64,000 bases of DNA from contig NZ_PYSV01000006.1 in the NCBI RefSeq assembly GCF_003028415.1, forward strand, positions 62,001 through 126,000, given 5' to 3'. Position numbers and translations under genes: made by a program. This DNA is from Deinococcus arcticus (GTDB lineage: Bacteria > Deinococcota > Deinococci > Deinococcales > Deinococcaceae). Position 1 is the stretch's first letter, and each line of letters opens with the position of its first letter. The notes under the pieces were generated by a model. The model saw only the letters and a list, made by a program, of their open reading frames with translations. It had not been told where the DNA came from and searched no databases. Positions 1-12,315 of the stretch are shown piece by piece.

Positions 1-132
1 CGGCGCATGGCGGGCCTGCTGGCCGATCTGGGGCTGCCCCATCAGTACCGCGAGTACCCCAGCGGCCACAACTGGGTTACGTGGCGCGAGGCGCTGCCCG
101 AGGCGCTGCTGTTTCTGCAGGGGGCAGGCTGA
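1..132 (+). CDS. Esterase, C-terminal fragment (5' end outside window)
   Basis: An open frame enters from the left edge and stops at 130-132, leaving 43 codons. The sequence HQYREYPSGHNWVTWREALP followed by a leucine-rich helix is the usual C-terminal end of enterochelin-esterase/esterase-D-like alpha/beta hydrolases, where the histidine of the S-G-H segment is the catalytic base. The catalytic serine and aspartate are not in the window, so substrate cannot be judged. A second protein with a similar C-terminal end lies nearby on the other strand (2199-3281), so the two may be distant paralogues. Family call is fairly safe; function beyond hydrolase is unknown. Confidence 0.7.
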   Translation, partial: RRMAGLLADLGLPHQYREYPSGHNWVTWREALPEALLFLQGAG

Positions 133-216
133 GGGGCGCGCGGGCTTCCCTTCTCCACCCTCACCGGGCCCTCCTCATCCCCCGGCGCCTGCGACACGGC
201 ATCATGCGCGCACCAC

Positions 217-1293
<1,077 letters not shown>

Positions 1294-1395
1294 GGTGCCT
1301 GCAGCGCCTGTCAAAGGGTCGAAGGGTCTGGGCAGGGTGTCTCCTCTTGGGGAGCTCATAACGCTCTGCCCAACCTCCCTTCGACCCTGGACGCT

Positions 1396-1401
1396 TAGAC
1401 T
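1396..1401 (+). promoter_or_regulatory. Leaderless-type -10 (TAGACT)
   Basis: TAGACT ends 7 bases before the ATG at 1409. No convincing -35 is visible, which is usual for this promoter class. Confidence 0.65.
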
Positions 1402-1408
1402 TCCCCCC

Positions 1409-2218
1409 ATGGACTTCCCCACCCCCTGCCCGGCCTGCGGCTTTGAAAACCGCGTGGCCTTTACCGACAGTGGGGTGCATGACGTGACCTGCGCCCAGTG
1501 CCGCGCGCGGTCCTGCGTGTTTTTGCGCAAGCAACGCTTTGAGGTGCTGTTTGACCTGGGCACCCGCGCCCTGATGGACGGCTACGCCCGGGAGGCGGTG
1601 GCCAGCTTTGCGGCGGCCCTGGAACGCTTTTTCGAGTTCTACGTGCGCGCTTTTGCCCTGGAGCGGGCGGCCGGGACCGAGCAGGACTTCAGCGCCGCCC
1701 TGGGCGCCCTGGACGGCACGTGGCGGCATGTGGCCAGCCAGTCCGAGCGGCAGCTGGGCATGTTTGCCCTGGCCTACCTGCTGCGCCAGGGCCGCGAGCC
1801 AGACTTTCTGACCCCGGCCGGCCTGGGCACCGATTTCCGGAACCGGGTGATTCACCGGGGCGCGCTGCCCACCCGCGCCGAGGTAGACGCCTACGCGGCG
1901 GCTGTGTTCACCCTGATTGACCGTCTGCTGACCGAACTGGGCGCGGCGGCCACTCATGTGGAACTGGCCCAGGAGGGCGTGTTCGCAGCCCACCTGGCCC
2001 GCCTGCCGGATGGCGTCACGGCTGTCTTTGAAGAGCATCCGGGCATGTTCCGCGCCCGGCGCTTCGGGGGCCTGAGCCCGGTCACCAAGCCCGAGCGGCC
2101 CCACCAGACCGATGCCCGCGGCCTGAACGACGCCCGCGCCTTTCAGCAGGCGCTGTTTCAGCGGGCGCTGGCCGAACGCGGCGAGCTGTTGCGGGCCTTC
2201 AAGGGGTCGGGGGGGTAA
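1409..2218 (+). CDS. Zinc-ribbon protein of unknown function
   Basis: 269 residues. It opens with two CxxC pairs (CPACGF near residue 7 and CAQCRARSC near 29) that fit a small zinc ribbon. The rest is predicted alpha-helical, with a segment around residues 140-160 (LGTDFRNRVIHRG) recalling HEPN-like or abortive-infection-type helical domains, although the match is too weak to name. No signal peptide, so probably cytoplasmic. The start follows a TAGACT hexamer by 7 bases. The last 20 bases overlap the 3' end of the convergent esterase gene. I do not recognise a characterised homologue. Confidence 0.75.
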   Translation: MDFPTPCPACGFENRVAFTDSGVHDVTCAQCRARSCVFLRKQRFEVLFDLGTRALMDGYAREAVASFAAALERFFEFYVRAFALERAAGTEQDFSAALGALDGTWRHVASQSERQLGMFALAYLLRQGREPDFLTPAGLGTDFRNRVIHRGALPTRAEVDAYAAAVFTLIDRLLTELGAAATHVELAQEGVFAAHLARLPDGVTAVFEEHPGMFRARRFGGLSPVTKPERPHQTDARGLNDARAFQQALFQRALAERGELLRAFKGSGG

Positions 2219-3281
2219 GCCCGCCCAGCCACCAGCGCAGAAAACCGGGCAGCCGGGCCCGCCACGCCGCCTCATCGTGCCAGTGGCCCTTCCCTACCGT
2301 GAAGTGAACCTCCTGCACGTGTGGGCGCAGGTGTGCGGCCATGTTGCGGGCCAGTTCGGTCACCTCCTGGGCCCCGGTCAGACTGCCGCCCTCATGGTCG
2401 CCCATGTCCACCCACACGCGCGCCAGGGGGTCGCGGCGCCCCTGCCACCAGCGCAGGAACTCGAAGTCGGCGGGCCATACCGCCGGGCTGAACACCCCCA
2501 GCGTGCCGTAGGTGCCCGGGTCGCGCAGCCCGCAGTACGCGGTGATCAGGCCACCAAACGAGGAACCCGCCAGCGCCACCTGGGCCGGGGGCACGGCTCC
2601 AAACCGGCGGCCCAGAGAGGGCAGCAGCGTGCCGCGCAGCCAGTCCGCGTAGGCATCCGCCCCTGACTCAAAGCCGTTCAACTCGAACCCAAAGGGCACG
2701 TAACGGCGGCTGCGCTCGTGGTTCACGGGCAGGGCGGCGATCCGGCAGGGCCGCCCGGCGTCGGCCAGCGCCTGGGCCGCTCCGGCCGCGTCCCAGCTCT
2801 GGCCGGCAAACGTGGGGCCCTCGTCGAACACGTTCTGGCCGTCGTGCAGGATCAGCAGCGGCAACGGACCGTCGTGCCCGGCCGGCCACCACAGGCGCAC
2901 GCTCTGGGGCCCCCAGGGCGCAATCAGCGTGACCTCTTCGCGCGGGGGCGCGCTGCGGGGGGGCCGCCCCTGCCCCGCGCGCTCATCCTGCCAGCCAGCC
3001 ACCGTCAGTTCCACCACGCTGGTGCCGCGCACCACCAGCGGATGGGCCGGCGCGCGTCCGCCCCAGGCGTCGCCCTCCTCGGTCAGGGTGCCGGCCGGGC
3101 CCAGGGCGCGCACCTTCACGCCGCTCAGGGTGCCTTCGGGCAGCTCGGCCCGCAGTTCGCCCCCGGCAAAGACGAAGTCGCCCGGCTCGGCGCTCCAGCC
3201 CCGGAAGTCGCCGGTCAGGAACAGCGTGCCGGCCGGGGGCGGACCGGGTGGCAGCGTCAGGCGAAAACGCACTTCAGGCAT
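2199..3281 (-). CDS. CBM-like plus esterase-D-type alpha/beta hydrolase
   Basis: 360 residues. Residues 3-95 look like a starch-binding/AMPK-type beta-sandwich (TLFLTGDFRGWS), as often fused in front of enterochelin-esterase-like hydrolases. The hydrolase part (about 115-355) has LILHDGQNVFD (residues 143-153), the nucleophile elbow G-S-S-F-G with Ser241, an acidic segment VDMGDHEG near 291-298, and a C-terminal GKGHWHD giving the histidine. No signal peptide is present. Likely hydrolyses an ester of a sugar- or siderophore-like compound, but the substrate is inference. The ATG at 3281 is preferred to an upstream in-frame codon because the CBM-like domain starts there and CACACT precedes it by 6 bases. 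Confidence 0.8.
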   Translation of the reverse strand: MPEVRFRLTLPPGPPPAGTLFLTGDFRGWSAEPGDFVFAGGELRAELPEGTLSGVKVRALGPAGTLTEEGDAWGGRAPAHPLVVRGTSVVELTVAGWQDERAGQGRPPRSAPPREEVTLIAPWGPQSVRLWWPAGHDGPLPLLILHDGQNVFDEGPTFAGQSWDAAGAAQALADAGRPCRIAALPVNHERSRRYVPFGFELNGFESGADAYADWLRGTLLPSLGRRFGAVPPAQVALAGSSFGGLITAYCGLRDPGTYGTLGVFSPAVWPADFEFLRWWQGRRDPLARVWVDMGDHEGGSLTGAQEVTELARNMAAHLRPHVQEVHFTVGKGHWHDEAAWRARLPGFLRWWLGGLTPPTP

Positions 3282-3464
3282 GGCGGCAGTGTGGCACAGC
3301 AGCGGCCGTGGGCCGGGCCCGTCGTCACACACCCCCTTTCCGGACAGACTACGTTTCGGTGAAGGCGGCGTCAGCTTCCCGTGAGGGTTATGTCAGGTGC
3401 CCCGCGCTAGGCTTTTGACGTGGAGGACGGGGTTTCACCGGGCCCAGTGCCGGTGCGCCAGGGG

Positions 3465-3503
3465 TTGTCCCCATCCGGGAAACTTGATATATTCGCACTC
3501 AAG
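3465..3503 (+). promoter_or_regulatory. lon promoter with overlapping HAIR (HspR) operator
   Basis: TTGTCC (3465-3470) and TATATT (3488-3493) are separated by 17 bases, a good housekeeping promoter. Overlapping the -10 is CTTGATA (3483-3489), 7 bases, then ACTCAAG (3497-3503). The HAIR consensus bound by the repressor HspR is CTTGAGT-N7-ACTCAAG, so one half-site is perfect and the other matches 5 of 7. Placement over the -10 fits simple repression relieved on heat shock. The leader to the lon start is about 70 bases. Confidence 0.85.
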
Positions 3504-3571
3504 TTTCCTGTTTCGGTCTTTTCAGGAACCCACCCTCAAGACGACCCACGCGGGCGAAAGGAGTTCCGACC

Positions 3572-6013
<2,442 letters not shown>

Positions 6014-6027
6014 CCGAAGTGATCTCT

Positions 6028-6054
6028 CCCCCGCCCGTGGTGGCGGGGGTTTTT
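6028..6054 (+). terminator. Intrinsic terminator of lon
   Basis: Perfect 8-bp stem CCCCCGCC (6028-6035) / GGCGGGGG (6042-6049), 6-base loop, then TTTTT. Confidence 0.93.
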
Positions 6055-6079
6055 CGTGCCGTGGGGGGCCGGACTTCTC

Positions 6080-6085
6080 TATGCT
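6080..6085 (+). promoter_or_regulatory. Leaderless-type -10 (TATGCT)
   Basis: Ends 6 bases before an in-frame GTG at 6092 and 9 bases before the ATG at 6095. Confidence 0.55.
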
Positions 6086-6094
6086 GTGCGTGTG

Positions 6095-7048
6095 ATGAAG
6101 CGCGCGTTGATGGTGGGGCTGCTGGGCTTGGTGTCGGGGGCGCAGGCGGCGTACTGCTTTGATGCCCCGGCTGAGGCCGATGACTTCTTCCGCTTTATGA
6201 AAGGGGCGCCCAGGCAGATGGAGCAGGTCATAGAGCAGAGTGGCGCTCCAGAGAAACTCATCTTGCAAGTCAGCTTTCAACAGCAGCGCTTAGCAGAGAT
6301 TCTTCAGCTCAGCCGCTCACCCGAGCGCACCCGCCTGGATCAACTCATCGCCTTCAAGCAGCTGGGGAACAGGAGTGAAGGGCAGCTGGCCCTTCCAGAC
6401 GACGAATCCTTTGGCTTACCCCTCAATGAGCGAATCAGGCTGACCCGCCTCAAGGCACAGCGCGGCGGGGGTATCCCTCTCAAGTTTTCGTCCACCTTCG
6501 ATGCCCAGGGGCGGCTGATTCGTTACTCTGGCATGTTGTTACGCCAAGGACTAATGGTGCCCAGGCCTCTCAACGTGAGCTGCGTCTATGGCCGAGGCGT
6601 CGTCATCGAGACCGTGAATATTGAACACGAATACCGCGCCGTCCTGACTGCGAAATTTGATGCACAAGGCAGGCTGCTCCTCATAGACGCGGCAACGCAG
6701 TGGTACAACGGCCCCCTGGACATGACCACATTTCGTCCGGCCTTCAATCCTGAGGTCTACACCTCCCGCACGGTTTTCGAGTACAGCGCAAATGGCGAAC
6801 TCAAAGCGGCAAAATTTCATATCCCAGTGGAGCGCGACGCTTCAGGACAACTCGTGGAACGGGGTCAGCCGGAGATTGAGGCACAGTTTACCGTGGACCA
6901 AGCCGGCAACATCCTGCGCGAAGACGCCCTGGCGGGTGGGCAGCGGAGCACAGTAGAGTTCACTTATGACCCAAAAGGGAATTGGGTCAAGCGCGTGTTC
7001 CGCGCCCCCGGGCAAACGGTCACCATCACCCGCACCTTCACTTACTGA
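6095..7048 (+). CDS. Secreted protein of unknown function
   Basis: 317 residues starting MKRALMVGLLGLVSGAQA, a clear Sec signal peptide with an A-x-A cleavage site. The mature part contains repeating short beta-hairpin phrases of the type FDAQGRLIRYSG, FDAQGRLLLIDA and YDPKGNWVKRVF, which look like YD/RHS-style or DUF-type beta repeats and suggest an extracellular or periplasmic beta-rich fold. I cannot assign a function. It lies after the lon terminator and has its own TATGCT hexamer. An in-frame GTG at 6092 could serve as the leaderless start and would add one residue. G+C is somewhat lower than in flanking genes. Confidence 0.75.
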   Translation: MKRALMVGLLGLVSGAQAAYCFDAPAEADDFFRFMKGAPRQMEQVIEQSGAPEKLILQVSFQQQRLAEILQLSRSPERTRLDQLIAFKQLGNRSEGQLALPDDESFGLPLNERIRLTRLKAQRGGGIPLKFSSTFDAQGRLIRYSGMLLRQGLMVPRPLNVSCVYGRGVVIETVNIEHEYRAVLTAKFDAQGRLLLIDAATQWYNGPLDMTTFRPAFNPEVYTSRTVFEYSANGELKAAKFHIPVERDASGQLVERGQPEIEAQFTVDQAGNILREDALAGGQRSTVEFTYDPKGNWVKRVFRAPGQTVTITRTFTY

Positions 7049-7089
7049 GCCTGGGGCCACCGCTTCCATTGCAGCCGGGCCCTGCCCGC

Positions 7090-7095
7090 TATCCT
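7090..7095 (+). promoter_or_regulatory. Leaderless-type -10 (TATCCT)
   Basis: Ends 8 bases before the ATG at 7104. Confidence 0.5.
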
Positions 7096-7103
7096 GTAAG
7101 CCC

Positions 7104-7631
7104 ATGAGCAGCCTCATCACCTTTCTTGTGGCCAGCCCCCACCTGCGCGGTGGGGTGTTCGAGGGCACCGTTATCCTGCTGCTGGAACATGATCAGAAGG
7201 GCGCCATGGGACTGATCGTGAATGCCCCCATGCCTCATACAGTGTCCGACCTCCTGCCCGACGCCCCCGGGCAGGCGGCGCCCGCGTGGCTGGGCGGCCC
7301 GGTGGACCCCACGCTGGGCTGGTGCCTGTACCCGCAGGCTGTGGGACTGGAAGGCGAGATCCGGTTGCTGCCCAACCTGAACGTGTCCAGCAGCCTCGAC
7401 GTGCTGCGCGCTGTGATGGACCAGAGGCAGCGCTACATGCTGGTGCTGGGCTACGCCGGCTGGTCGGCGGGGCAGCTGACCGAGGAGGCGCGCGAAGGCA
7501 GCTGGGTGTGGGTGGAACAGGATTCCCCGGAATTGCTGTGGGAGGTGCCCGCCCGTGAACGCTGGCAGGCAGCGCTGGACCGGCTGGGTGTGGTGCCCGG
7601 CGCCATCATGCCGGGGGGCGCGCAGGCGTAG
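7104..7631 (+). CDS. YqgE/AlgH family protein
   Basis: 175 residues, the usual length of the YqgE/AlgH (DUF179) family. Family hallmarks visible are the N-terminal FLVASPHLRGGVFEGTVILLLEHD, GAMGLIVNAPMP, WLGGPVDP, and LGYAGWSAGQLTEEAREGSWVWVE. The family is widespread and cytoplasmic, but its biochemical role is unsettled; in Pseudomonas AlgH was linked to regulation. Members are often encoded next to the RuvX/YqgF gene; here ruvX lies far away at 55504, so that link is lost. The ATG at 7104 is preferred over upstream in-frame codons since the conserved domain starts at once. Confidence 0.93.
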   Translation: MSSLITFLVASPHLRGGVFEGTVILLLEHDQKGAMGLIVNAPMPHTVSDLLPDAPGQAAPAWLGGPVDPTLGWCLYPQAVGLEGEIRLLPNLNVSSSLDVLRAVMDQRQRYMLVLGYAGWSAGQLTEEAREGSWVWVEQDSPELLWEVPARERWQAALDRLGVVPGAIMPGGAQA

Positions 7632-7649
7632 GCGAGCGCGCTGCGGGGC

Positions 7650-7678
7650 TTGCACGCCCGCAGGGTGCGTGCTACTAT
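7650..7678 (+). promoter_or_regulatory. Promoter of tRNA-Asn
   Basis: TTGCAC (7650-7655), 17-base spacer, TACTAT (7673-7678). The tRNA begins 28 bases after the -10, consistent with a short 5' leader removed by RNase P. Confidence 0.75.
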
Positions 7679-7702
7679 CCCTCTCGCGCCAGAAATGGCC
7701 CG

Positions 7703-7783
<81 letters not shown>

Positions 7784-7787
7784 GACA

Positions 7788-7810
7788 CCCCCCTTTCCAG
7801 GGGGGTTTTT
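7788..7810 (+). terminator. Intrinsic terminator of tRNA-Asn
   Basis: CCCCCC (7788-7793), 6-base loop, GGGGGG (7800-7805), TTTTT. A second G6/C6 hairpin without a T-run follows at 7829-7847. Confidence 0.9.
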
Positions 7811-7997
7811 GTTATGTTTCGCCATCCTGGGGGGCACAGTACCCCCCATCTGCCTCTTGCCAGCTCTGAAATGCTCAGCCTCTGTTCACGCAAGGCGCAG
7901 GTGGGATCACCGGGCGGGCAGGGCCTTTTGCCTCGCTTCATGCACGTGAAAGCGAACAGTCCAGCGCCAAAGTTCTGTGCTATGCCTGGGGTGGCAT

Positions 7998-8813
7998 ATG
8001 GCGTCTTCACTCCCTTCACCGGCACAACTTCAGTCGGCGCCCCCGCTGATCGTTCAGGTGGCCGGCGCCCCCACGTGCGAGGCCATCGCTGAGCAGGTGC
8101 TGCGCGGCGTGCCTGGGCTGCGGGGCGTCGCGGTCTGGGGCGAGGGGGGCACCCTGGTGCTGGCTTCCGCCGGCGAGCGCCCTGCCGAGCCGCACGAAGC
8201 CCCGGTGCCCCTGACCGAGGACGCGGAGTACTGGCTGAGCACCGCGCCGCCCACGCCCCTTCCCCCAGAGCTGCTGGCCGTGATTGACCTGCGGCTGCGG
8301 TATCTGGAAGCGCGCCGGAGCATCGAGCGTCTGAGTGGCCGCCTGTCCTCCATGGCCACCGCCGCGACCACCGATCCTCTGACCCGCCTGCCCAACCGCA
8401 TGGCCCTGGACGCCGACCTACAGCAACTGGACGCGGAAGGGGCGCCGTTCGCCGTGGTTTTTATTGACCTGGACGGCTTCAAAGCCATCAACGACCAGCA
8501 CGGCCACGCCATGGGGGACTCGCTGCTGAAGGGATACGGCCTGTGGCTTTCACGGGTGACGGGGCCCTGGGGGCGGGTCTACCGCATGGGCGGCGACGAG
8601 TACCTGCTGCTGGTCACGCATTTTCCCGGTTCCAATGAGGCGTTTGAGGCCTGGGCGCACGAGCGGCTGCCTACCCTGTTTGTGGATGGCGTCACCGCCA
8701 GCATCGGGATTGCGTGGCGACATGAGCGCCCCGCCATCTGCGAGGTACTGAAACTGGCCGATCAGCGGATGTACCAGGCCAAGACGGCCCAGGCCCGGGC
8801 CGCTGGCAGATAG
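7998..8813 (+). CDS. GGDEF-domain protein (probable diguanylate cyclase)
   Basis: 271 residues. Residues 15-110 form a small, possibly GAF-like sensor domain followed by a helical linker ([24 protein letters not shown]). The GGDEF domain starts at DPLTRLPNR (127-134) and carries the active-site signature as GGDEY (198-202). The metal-binding aspartate in [12 protein letters not shown] is also present. The RxxD inhibitory site normally a few residues before GGDEF is absent, so product inhibition is probably missing. It would make the second messenger c-di-GMP in the cytoplasm. The start is set at the ATG at 7998; an in-frame GTG at 7977 is less likely. Confidence 0.88.
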   Translation: MASSLPSPAQLQSAPPLIVQVAGAPTCEAIAEQVLRGVPGLRGVAVWGEGGTLVLASAGERPAEPHEAPVPLTEDAEYWLSTAPPTPLPPELLAVIDLRLRYLEARRSIERLSGRLSSMATAATTDPLTRLPNRMALDADLQQLDAEGAPFAVVFIDLDGFKAINDQHGHAMGDSLLKGYGLWLSRVTGPWGRVYRMGGDEYLLLVTHFPGSNEAFEAWAHERLPTLFVDGVTASIGIAWRHERPAICEVLKLADQRMYQAKTAQARAAGR

Positions 8814-8859
8814 GTGGGGCGAGCCGGGCGCTGACTCCGCTCTCCCCACCTCCGTGTGC

Positions 8860-9945
8860 TCAATCGCTGGCCAGGGCCAGTTCCCGCTGCCGGGCCTGGC
8901 GGGTCAGGTGCCAGCGGTACAGCTCGGCGGCGGCGTCCCGCACGATGGCGCCCGCGTGGGGCAGCGCGGCGCGGCGGCTCTGCAGGTTGCGCGCCACGAT
9001 GCCGGTCAGGTCGTCAAGGTTATGCAGGTGGGCGCCAGGGACCTCGGCAATATCCGGGTCCAGGATGCGCGGCACGCTGATGTCAATCAGGAACATGGCG
9101 CGGCCCGGGCGCTGGCGCAGGGCGGCGCGCACGCCGTCACCATGCAGCACGTAATGCGGCGCGGCGCTGGACGCGATCAGCACGTCGGCTTCGGGCAGTA
9201 CCTCGTGCAGGTACTCGGCGGCGCAGGCGCGGCCCCCCAGCTTCTCGGCCAGCAGGCGGGCGCGCTCGGCGGTGCGGTTCACCACGATCACGTCGTCCAC
9301 GCCAGCGGCGCGCAGGTGGGTCAGGGTCAGCTCGGCAGTTTCACCCGCGCCCAGAATCAGGGCCGTGCGGCCCGATAGGCCCCCCAGCGCCGCCTGGGCC
9401 AGCTCCACAGCGGCGCTGGACACGCTGACCACCTTGTCGCTCATGCCGGTTTCAAAGCGCACGCGCTTGCCCGCCGCCAGGGCGCCCTGGGCCACCTTGT
9501 TCAGGACCGTGCCTGCCAGGCCCCGCGCGCGGGCATCCTGCCACGCACGTTTCACCTGGCCCTGAATCTGCGTTTCGCCAATCACGAGGCTGTCCAGGCC
9601 CGCTGCCACCCGGTACAGGTGGGTCACGGCCGCCTCGCCCTGGTGAACGTACAGGTGGCGCCCCAGCGCGTGTCCCCAGGCCCCTTCAAAGGCCGCCAGC
9701 GGATCGCCGCTCAGCCCCGCCAGATACACCTCGGTGCGGTTGCAGGTGGCCAGCAGCATCACTTCCTGGGCGTGCTGCGCAAGGTGCGCCAGCAGCGGGC
9801 CCTCTTCACCGGCGCGCACGGCGGCGCGCTCGCGCACCTCCACGGGGGCGGTGTGGTGATTGAGGCCCACCACCACCAGGTCCAGCGCTTCAGGCTGAGG
9901 CAGGCCGGTCAGCAGAGACCGCGCCGTGGGACAGGCCAGCGTCAT
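8860..9945 (-). CDS. hemA: Glutamyl-tRNA reductase
   Basis: 361 residues. HemA reduces the glutamate on Glu-tRNA(Glu) with NADPH to glutamate-1-semialdehyde, the first committed step of tetrapyrrole synthesis by the C5 route. Visible are [12 protein letters not shown] near the N-terminus, the nucleophile Cys68 in [24 protein letters not shown], the Rossmann segment [17 protein letters not shown], and the C-terminal dimerisation helices. It overlaps the upstream Met8-like gene by 4 bases (ATGA), so the two are translationally coupled. This places heme precursor supply and siroheme formation under one transcript. Confidence 0.97.
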   Translation of the reverse strand: MTLACPTARSLLTGLPQPEALDLVVVGLNHHTAPVEVRERAAVRAGEEGPLLAHLAQHAQEVMLLATCNRTEVYLAGLSGDPLAAFEGAWGHALGRHLYVHQGEAAVTHLYRVAAGLDSLVIGETQIQGQVKRAWQDARARGLAGTVLNKVAQGALAAGKRVRFETGMSDKVVSVSSAAVELAQAALGGLSGRTALILGAGETAELTLTHLRAAGVDDVIVVNRTAERARLLAEKLGGRACAAEYLHEVLPEADVLIASSAAPHYVLHGDGVRAALRQRPGRAMFLIDISVPRILDPDIAEVPGAHLHNLDDLTGIVARNLQSRRAALPHAGAIVRDAAAELYRWHLTRQARQRELALASD

Positions 9946-10511
9946 GCGGCCCCCAGCGCGCGGCGGATGTCCTCGCGCAGGGTGTTCAGGGCCGTGTGTT
10001 TTTCAGGCTCGGGCAGGATCAGCGCCGCCTCGCGCTGCGCGGTCCAGCCGCACAGCTGCGCCTCGGTGGGCAGCAACGCCGCGCAGCGCTGGGCCAGAGC
10101 CTGGGCCAGCATGGGCAGTTCGCGGCCACTGCTCACGGCCACCTGCACGCCGGCTTCCTCGGCCACGGCGGCAAAACGCAGGGTACCGCGCGCGGCGTCG
10201 GCCGCGTCGTTGACCAGGCTGCCCTGGGCGCGGGCCTCCTGCACCACCTGGGCATTCACCCCGGCGTCGGGTGTGGCGGCCACCACCAGCGCCGCGCCGC
10301 GCAGATCCCCCGGAGCATAGGCGCGCGCCACCACAGCCACCGGCAGCGCCGACAGTTCCGCCTGCACCTGCGGCGCCACCACGGTGACCGACAGTCCGGC
10401 ACGCAGCAGCGTCTGCGCCCGGCGCAGGGCCACGCGGCCCCCACCCACAATCACGGCGCGCGCGCCACGCAGGTCCAGGAAGGCCGGAAGCAGACTCACG
10501 GGGCGCAGCAT
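9942..10511 (-). CDS. Precorrin-2 dehydrogenase (Met8/CysG N-terminal type)
   Basis: 189 residues. The domain opens [33 protein letters not shown], the NAD-binding start of the siroheme synthase N-terminal family, and continues with VVAATPD and [18 protein letters not shown], typical of precorrin-2 dehydrogenases. It oxidises precorrin-2 to sirohydrochlorin; some members also insert iron. The methyltransferase that makes precorrin-2 is encoded next door (10797-12302, same strand), supporting a siroheme role. The start at 10511 is chosen because the family domain begins there; upstream in-frame sequence runs into the repeat element. It ends overlapping hemA by 4 bases. Confidence 0.9.
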   Translation of the reverse strand: MLRPVSLLPAFLDLRGARAVIVGGGRVALRRAQTLLRAGLSVTVVAPQVQAELSALPVAVVARAYAPGDLRGAALVVAATPDAGVNAQVVQEARAQGSLVNDAADAARGTLRFAAVAEEAGVQVAVSSGRELPMLAQALAQRCAALLPTEAQLCGWTAQREAALILPEPEKHTALNTLREDIRRALGAA

Positions 10512-10604
10512 AGCGCGCCGGACACGGGGCAGCCGTCCCCGACCGAACGGTCGGGAAAGCGGCCAGGAGGGCGTGGCGAGGACAGGGTGGCAGTGAAACT
10601 GCCT

Positions 10605-10723
10605 AAGGACGTTGCACCTCACGTTACGACTTTGCAGGAGAGCACCGCAAAGTCTCCACTCCCGGTGCAACGTCCTTTTTTCGATACTCGCTCCGCTCGG
10701 TTGATCTAAAGATCAACAGCGAG
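10605..10723 (-). repeat. Structured intergenic repeat, copy 1 (SNR-like)
   Basis: Three nested or adjacent stems fill this gap: AAGGACGTTGCACC (10605-10618) pairs with GGTGCAACGTCCTT (10664-10677); inside it GACTTTGC (10628-10635) pairs with GCAAAGTC (10647-10654); and GTTGATC (10700-10706) / GATCAAC (10711-10717) sits within CTCGCT (10687-10692) / AGCGAG (10718-10723). Read on the minus strand the order is hairpin, CGAGCGGAGCGAG, CGGGAGTGGAG, hairpin, closing strand. The same order occurs at 54332-54467, and in part at 30903-31048 and 37580-37700. The T-run at 10676-10681 could also terminate rightward transcription. Length and location resemble Deinococcus small noncoding repeats. Confidence 0.8.
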
Positions 10724-10796
10724 CTACTTAACGTGGCCCAGGGGCCTGGCAAGCCCCGCCCCCCTCCCGCGCACCGCCCCCCGCTGCCCTCCTTCC

Positions 10797-12302
10797 CTAT
10801 TCCCCCCGCACCACTCTTTCCGCCGCCTCCGCCAGTGCCTCCAGGCTGGCTTCGCGGGCCACGGTTACGTGGGTAAAGCCTGCCGCGCGGGCGGCGTCGG
10901 CGGTCTGGGGGCCCATGGCGACCACGCGGAAGTCAGTACCGGCCAGCGTGGCGAGGTGGCGGGCGGCGCTGCCCGACGCCAGGGTCACCACATCGGCCTG
11001 GCGCAGGCGCGCCAGGGTACCGGGGTCCAGGGGGGCGGGTTCGGTGCGGTACAGCTCGGCGCGCGCGTAGGGAATGCCGCGCGCCATAAGGCCGCGTTCC
11101 AGCTCATCCTCGGCCAGCTGGCTGGTCAGGTGCAGCGTGCGCTCGCCGCTCAGGGCCGGCAGTTCGGCGGCCAGATGCCGTGCGCCCGGCGTGGAGGGCA
11201 CGAAGTCGGCCTTCAGGCCCCGTTCGGCCAGGGAGCGGGCGGTGCTGGGCCCCACCGCTGCCAGCTTCAGGCCGGCCAGGGCGCGGGCGTCCAGGCCACG
11301 GTCTTCCAGGAACGCAAACAGGGCGCGCACCGCCTGATTGCTGCTCAGCAGCAGCCAGCCGCCAAAATCGTGCAGCGCGGCGGCCACGGGCGACAGATCG
11401 GGCGCAGACGCAAAGCGGATCAGGGGCACTTCCAGCACCTGGGCGCCGCGTGCACGCAGCACGCCCGACAGGGCGCTGGCGCCTTCGCGGGTGCGGGTGA
11501 CGGCCACTGTCTTCCCGGTCAGGGGGTCCGCCACAGCGGACGCCGGCTCGAACCAGCGCAGGGTGCTCTGCAGGCGCACCACCTCGCCCACCACAGTGAC
11601 GGCGGGGGCTTCCAGGCCCGCTTCCCGCACCACCCCGGCAATGGTGGCCAGGGTGCCAGTGACCACGCGCTGCTGCGGCGTGGTGCCCCACTGCACGGTG
11701 GCGGCCGGGGTCTGGGGATCGCGGCCAGCTGCCACCAGATCGGCGGCAATCTGATCGAGATTGCGCACGCCCATCAGCAGCACCAGGGTATCCACGCCGG
11801 ACAGGCGCTCGTAGTGGGCGCCGCCTTCTTTGGTGTTGCCGGTCAGGACCGCAAACGAGCGCGCCACCTCGCGGTGGGTCACCGGAATACCGGCGTAGGC
11901 GGGGGCGGCAATGGCGCTGGTCACGCCGGGCACCACCTCAAAGGGCACGCCGGCCCCCACGCAGGCTTCGGCTTCCTCGCTGCCGCGCCCGAACACAAAG
12001 ACGTCGCCGCCCTTGAGGCGGGCCACGCGCTTGCCGCCGCCCTCCTGGGCCTTGGCCACCACCAGCGCGTTGATCTGCGCCTGGCTGATGTACTCGGAAA
12101 AGCCCTTCTTGCCCACATAGATGGTCTCGGCCTGCGGGCAGTGGCGCAGGAGTTCCGGGTTGGCCAGATAATCGAACAGCACCACATCTGCCGCCTGCAG
12201 CGCCTGCTGACCGCGCAGGGTCAGCAGGCCCGGGTCACCCGGTCCAGCTCCGATCAGGGACACAAAGGCGCGGGACGGGGCCGGGGCGGAAGACGGGCTC
12301 AT
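10797..12302 (-). CDS. Uroporphyrinogen-III C-methyltransferase fused to uroporphyrinogen-III synthase
   Basis: 501 residues with two enzymes in one chain. Residues 12-250 are the SAM-dependent CobA/SUMT domain: [70 protein letters not shown]. Residues 265-498 are Hem[36 protein letters not shown] and later [10 protein letters not shown]. HemD closes hydroxymethylbilane to uroporphyrinogen III, and CobA methylates it twice to precorrin-2, which the neighbouring Met8-like protein oxidises. The fusion is known in several phyla and channels substrate into siroheme. TAGCCT lies 7 bases before the ATG. Confidence 0.95.
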   Translation of the reverse strand: MSPSSAPAPSRAFVSLIGAGPGDPGLLTLRGQQALQAADVVLFDYLANPELLRHCPQAETIYVGKKGFSEYISQAQINALVVAKAQEGGGKRVARLKGGDVFVFGRGSEEAEACVGAGVPFEVVPGVTSAIAAPAYAGIPVTHREVARSFAVLTGNTKEGGAHYERLSGVDTLVLLMGVRNLDQIAADLVAAGRDPQTPAATVQWGTTPQQRVVTGTLATIAGVVREAGLEAPAVTVVGEVVRLQSTLRWFEPASAVADPLTGKTVAVTRTREGASALSGVLRARGAQVLEVPLIRFASAPDLSPVAAALHDFGGWLLLSSNQAVRALFAFLEDRGLDARALAGLKLAAVGPSTARSLAERGLKADFVPSTPGARHLAAELPALSGERTLHLTSQLAEDELERGLMARGIPYARAELYRTEPAPLDPGTLARLRQADVVTLASGSAARHLATLAGTDFRVVAMGPQTADAARAAGFTHVTVAREASLEALAEAAERVVRGE

Positions 12303-12309
12303 GGCTCAC

Positions 12310-12315
12310 AGGCTA
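12310..12315 (-). promoter_or_regulatory. Leaderless-type -10 (TAGCCT) for the CobA-HemD gene
   Basis: 7 bases before the ATG at 12302 (minus strand). It lies at the 3' end of the next gene upstream, which stops at 12313. Confidence 0.55.

Noticed and set aside
3380..3392. TTATGTCA-like sequence before lon as a radiation/desiccation response motif
   Set aside because: Only one half of the palindrome TTATGTCATTGACATAA is present; the second half is missing.
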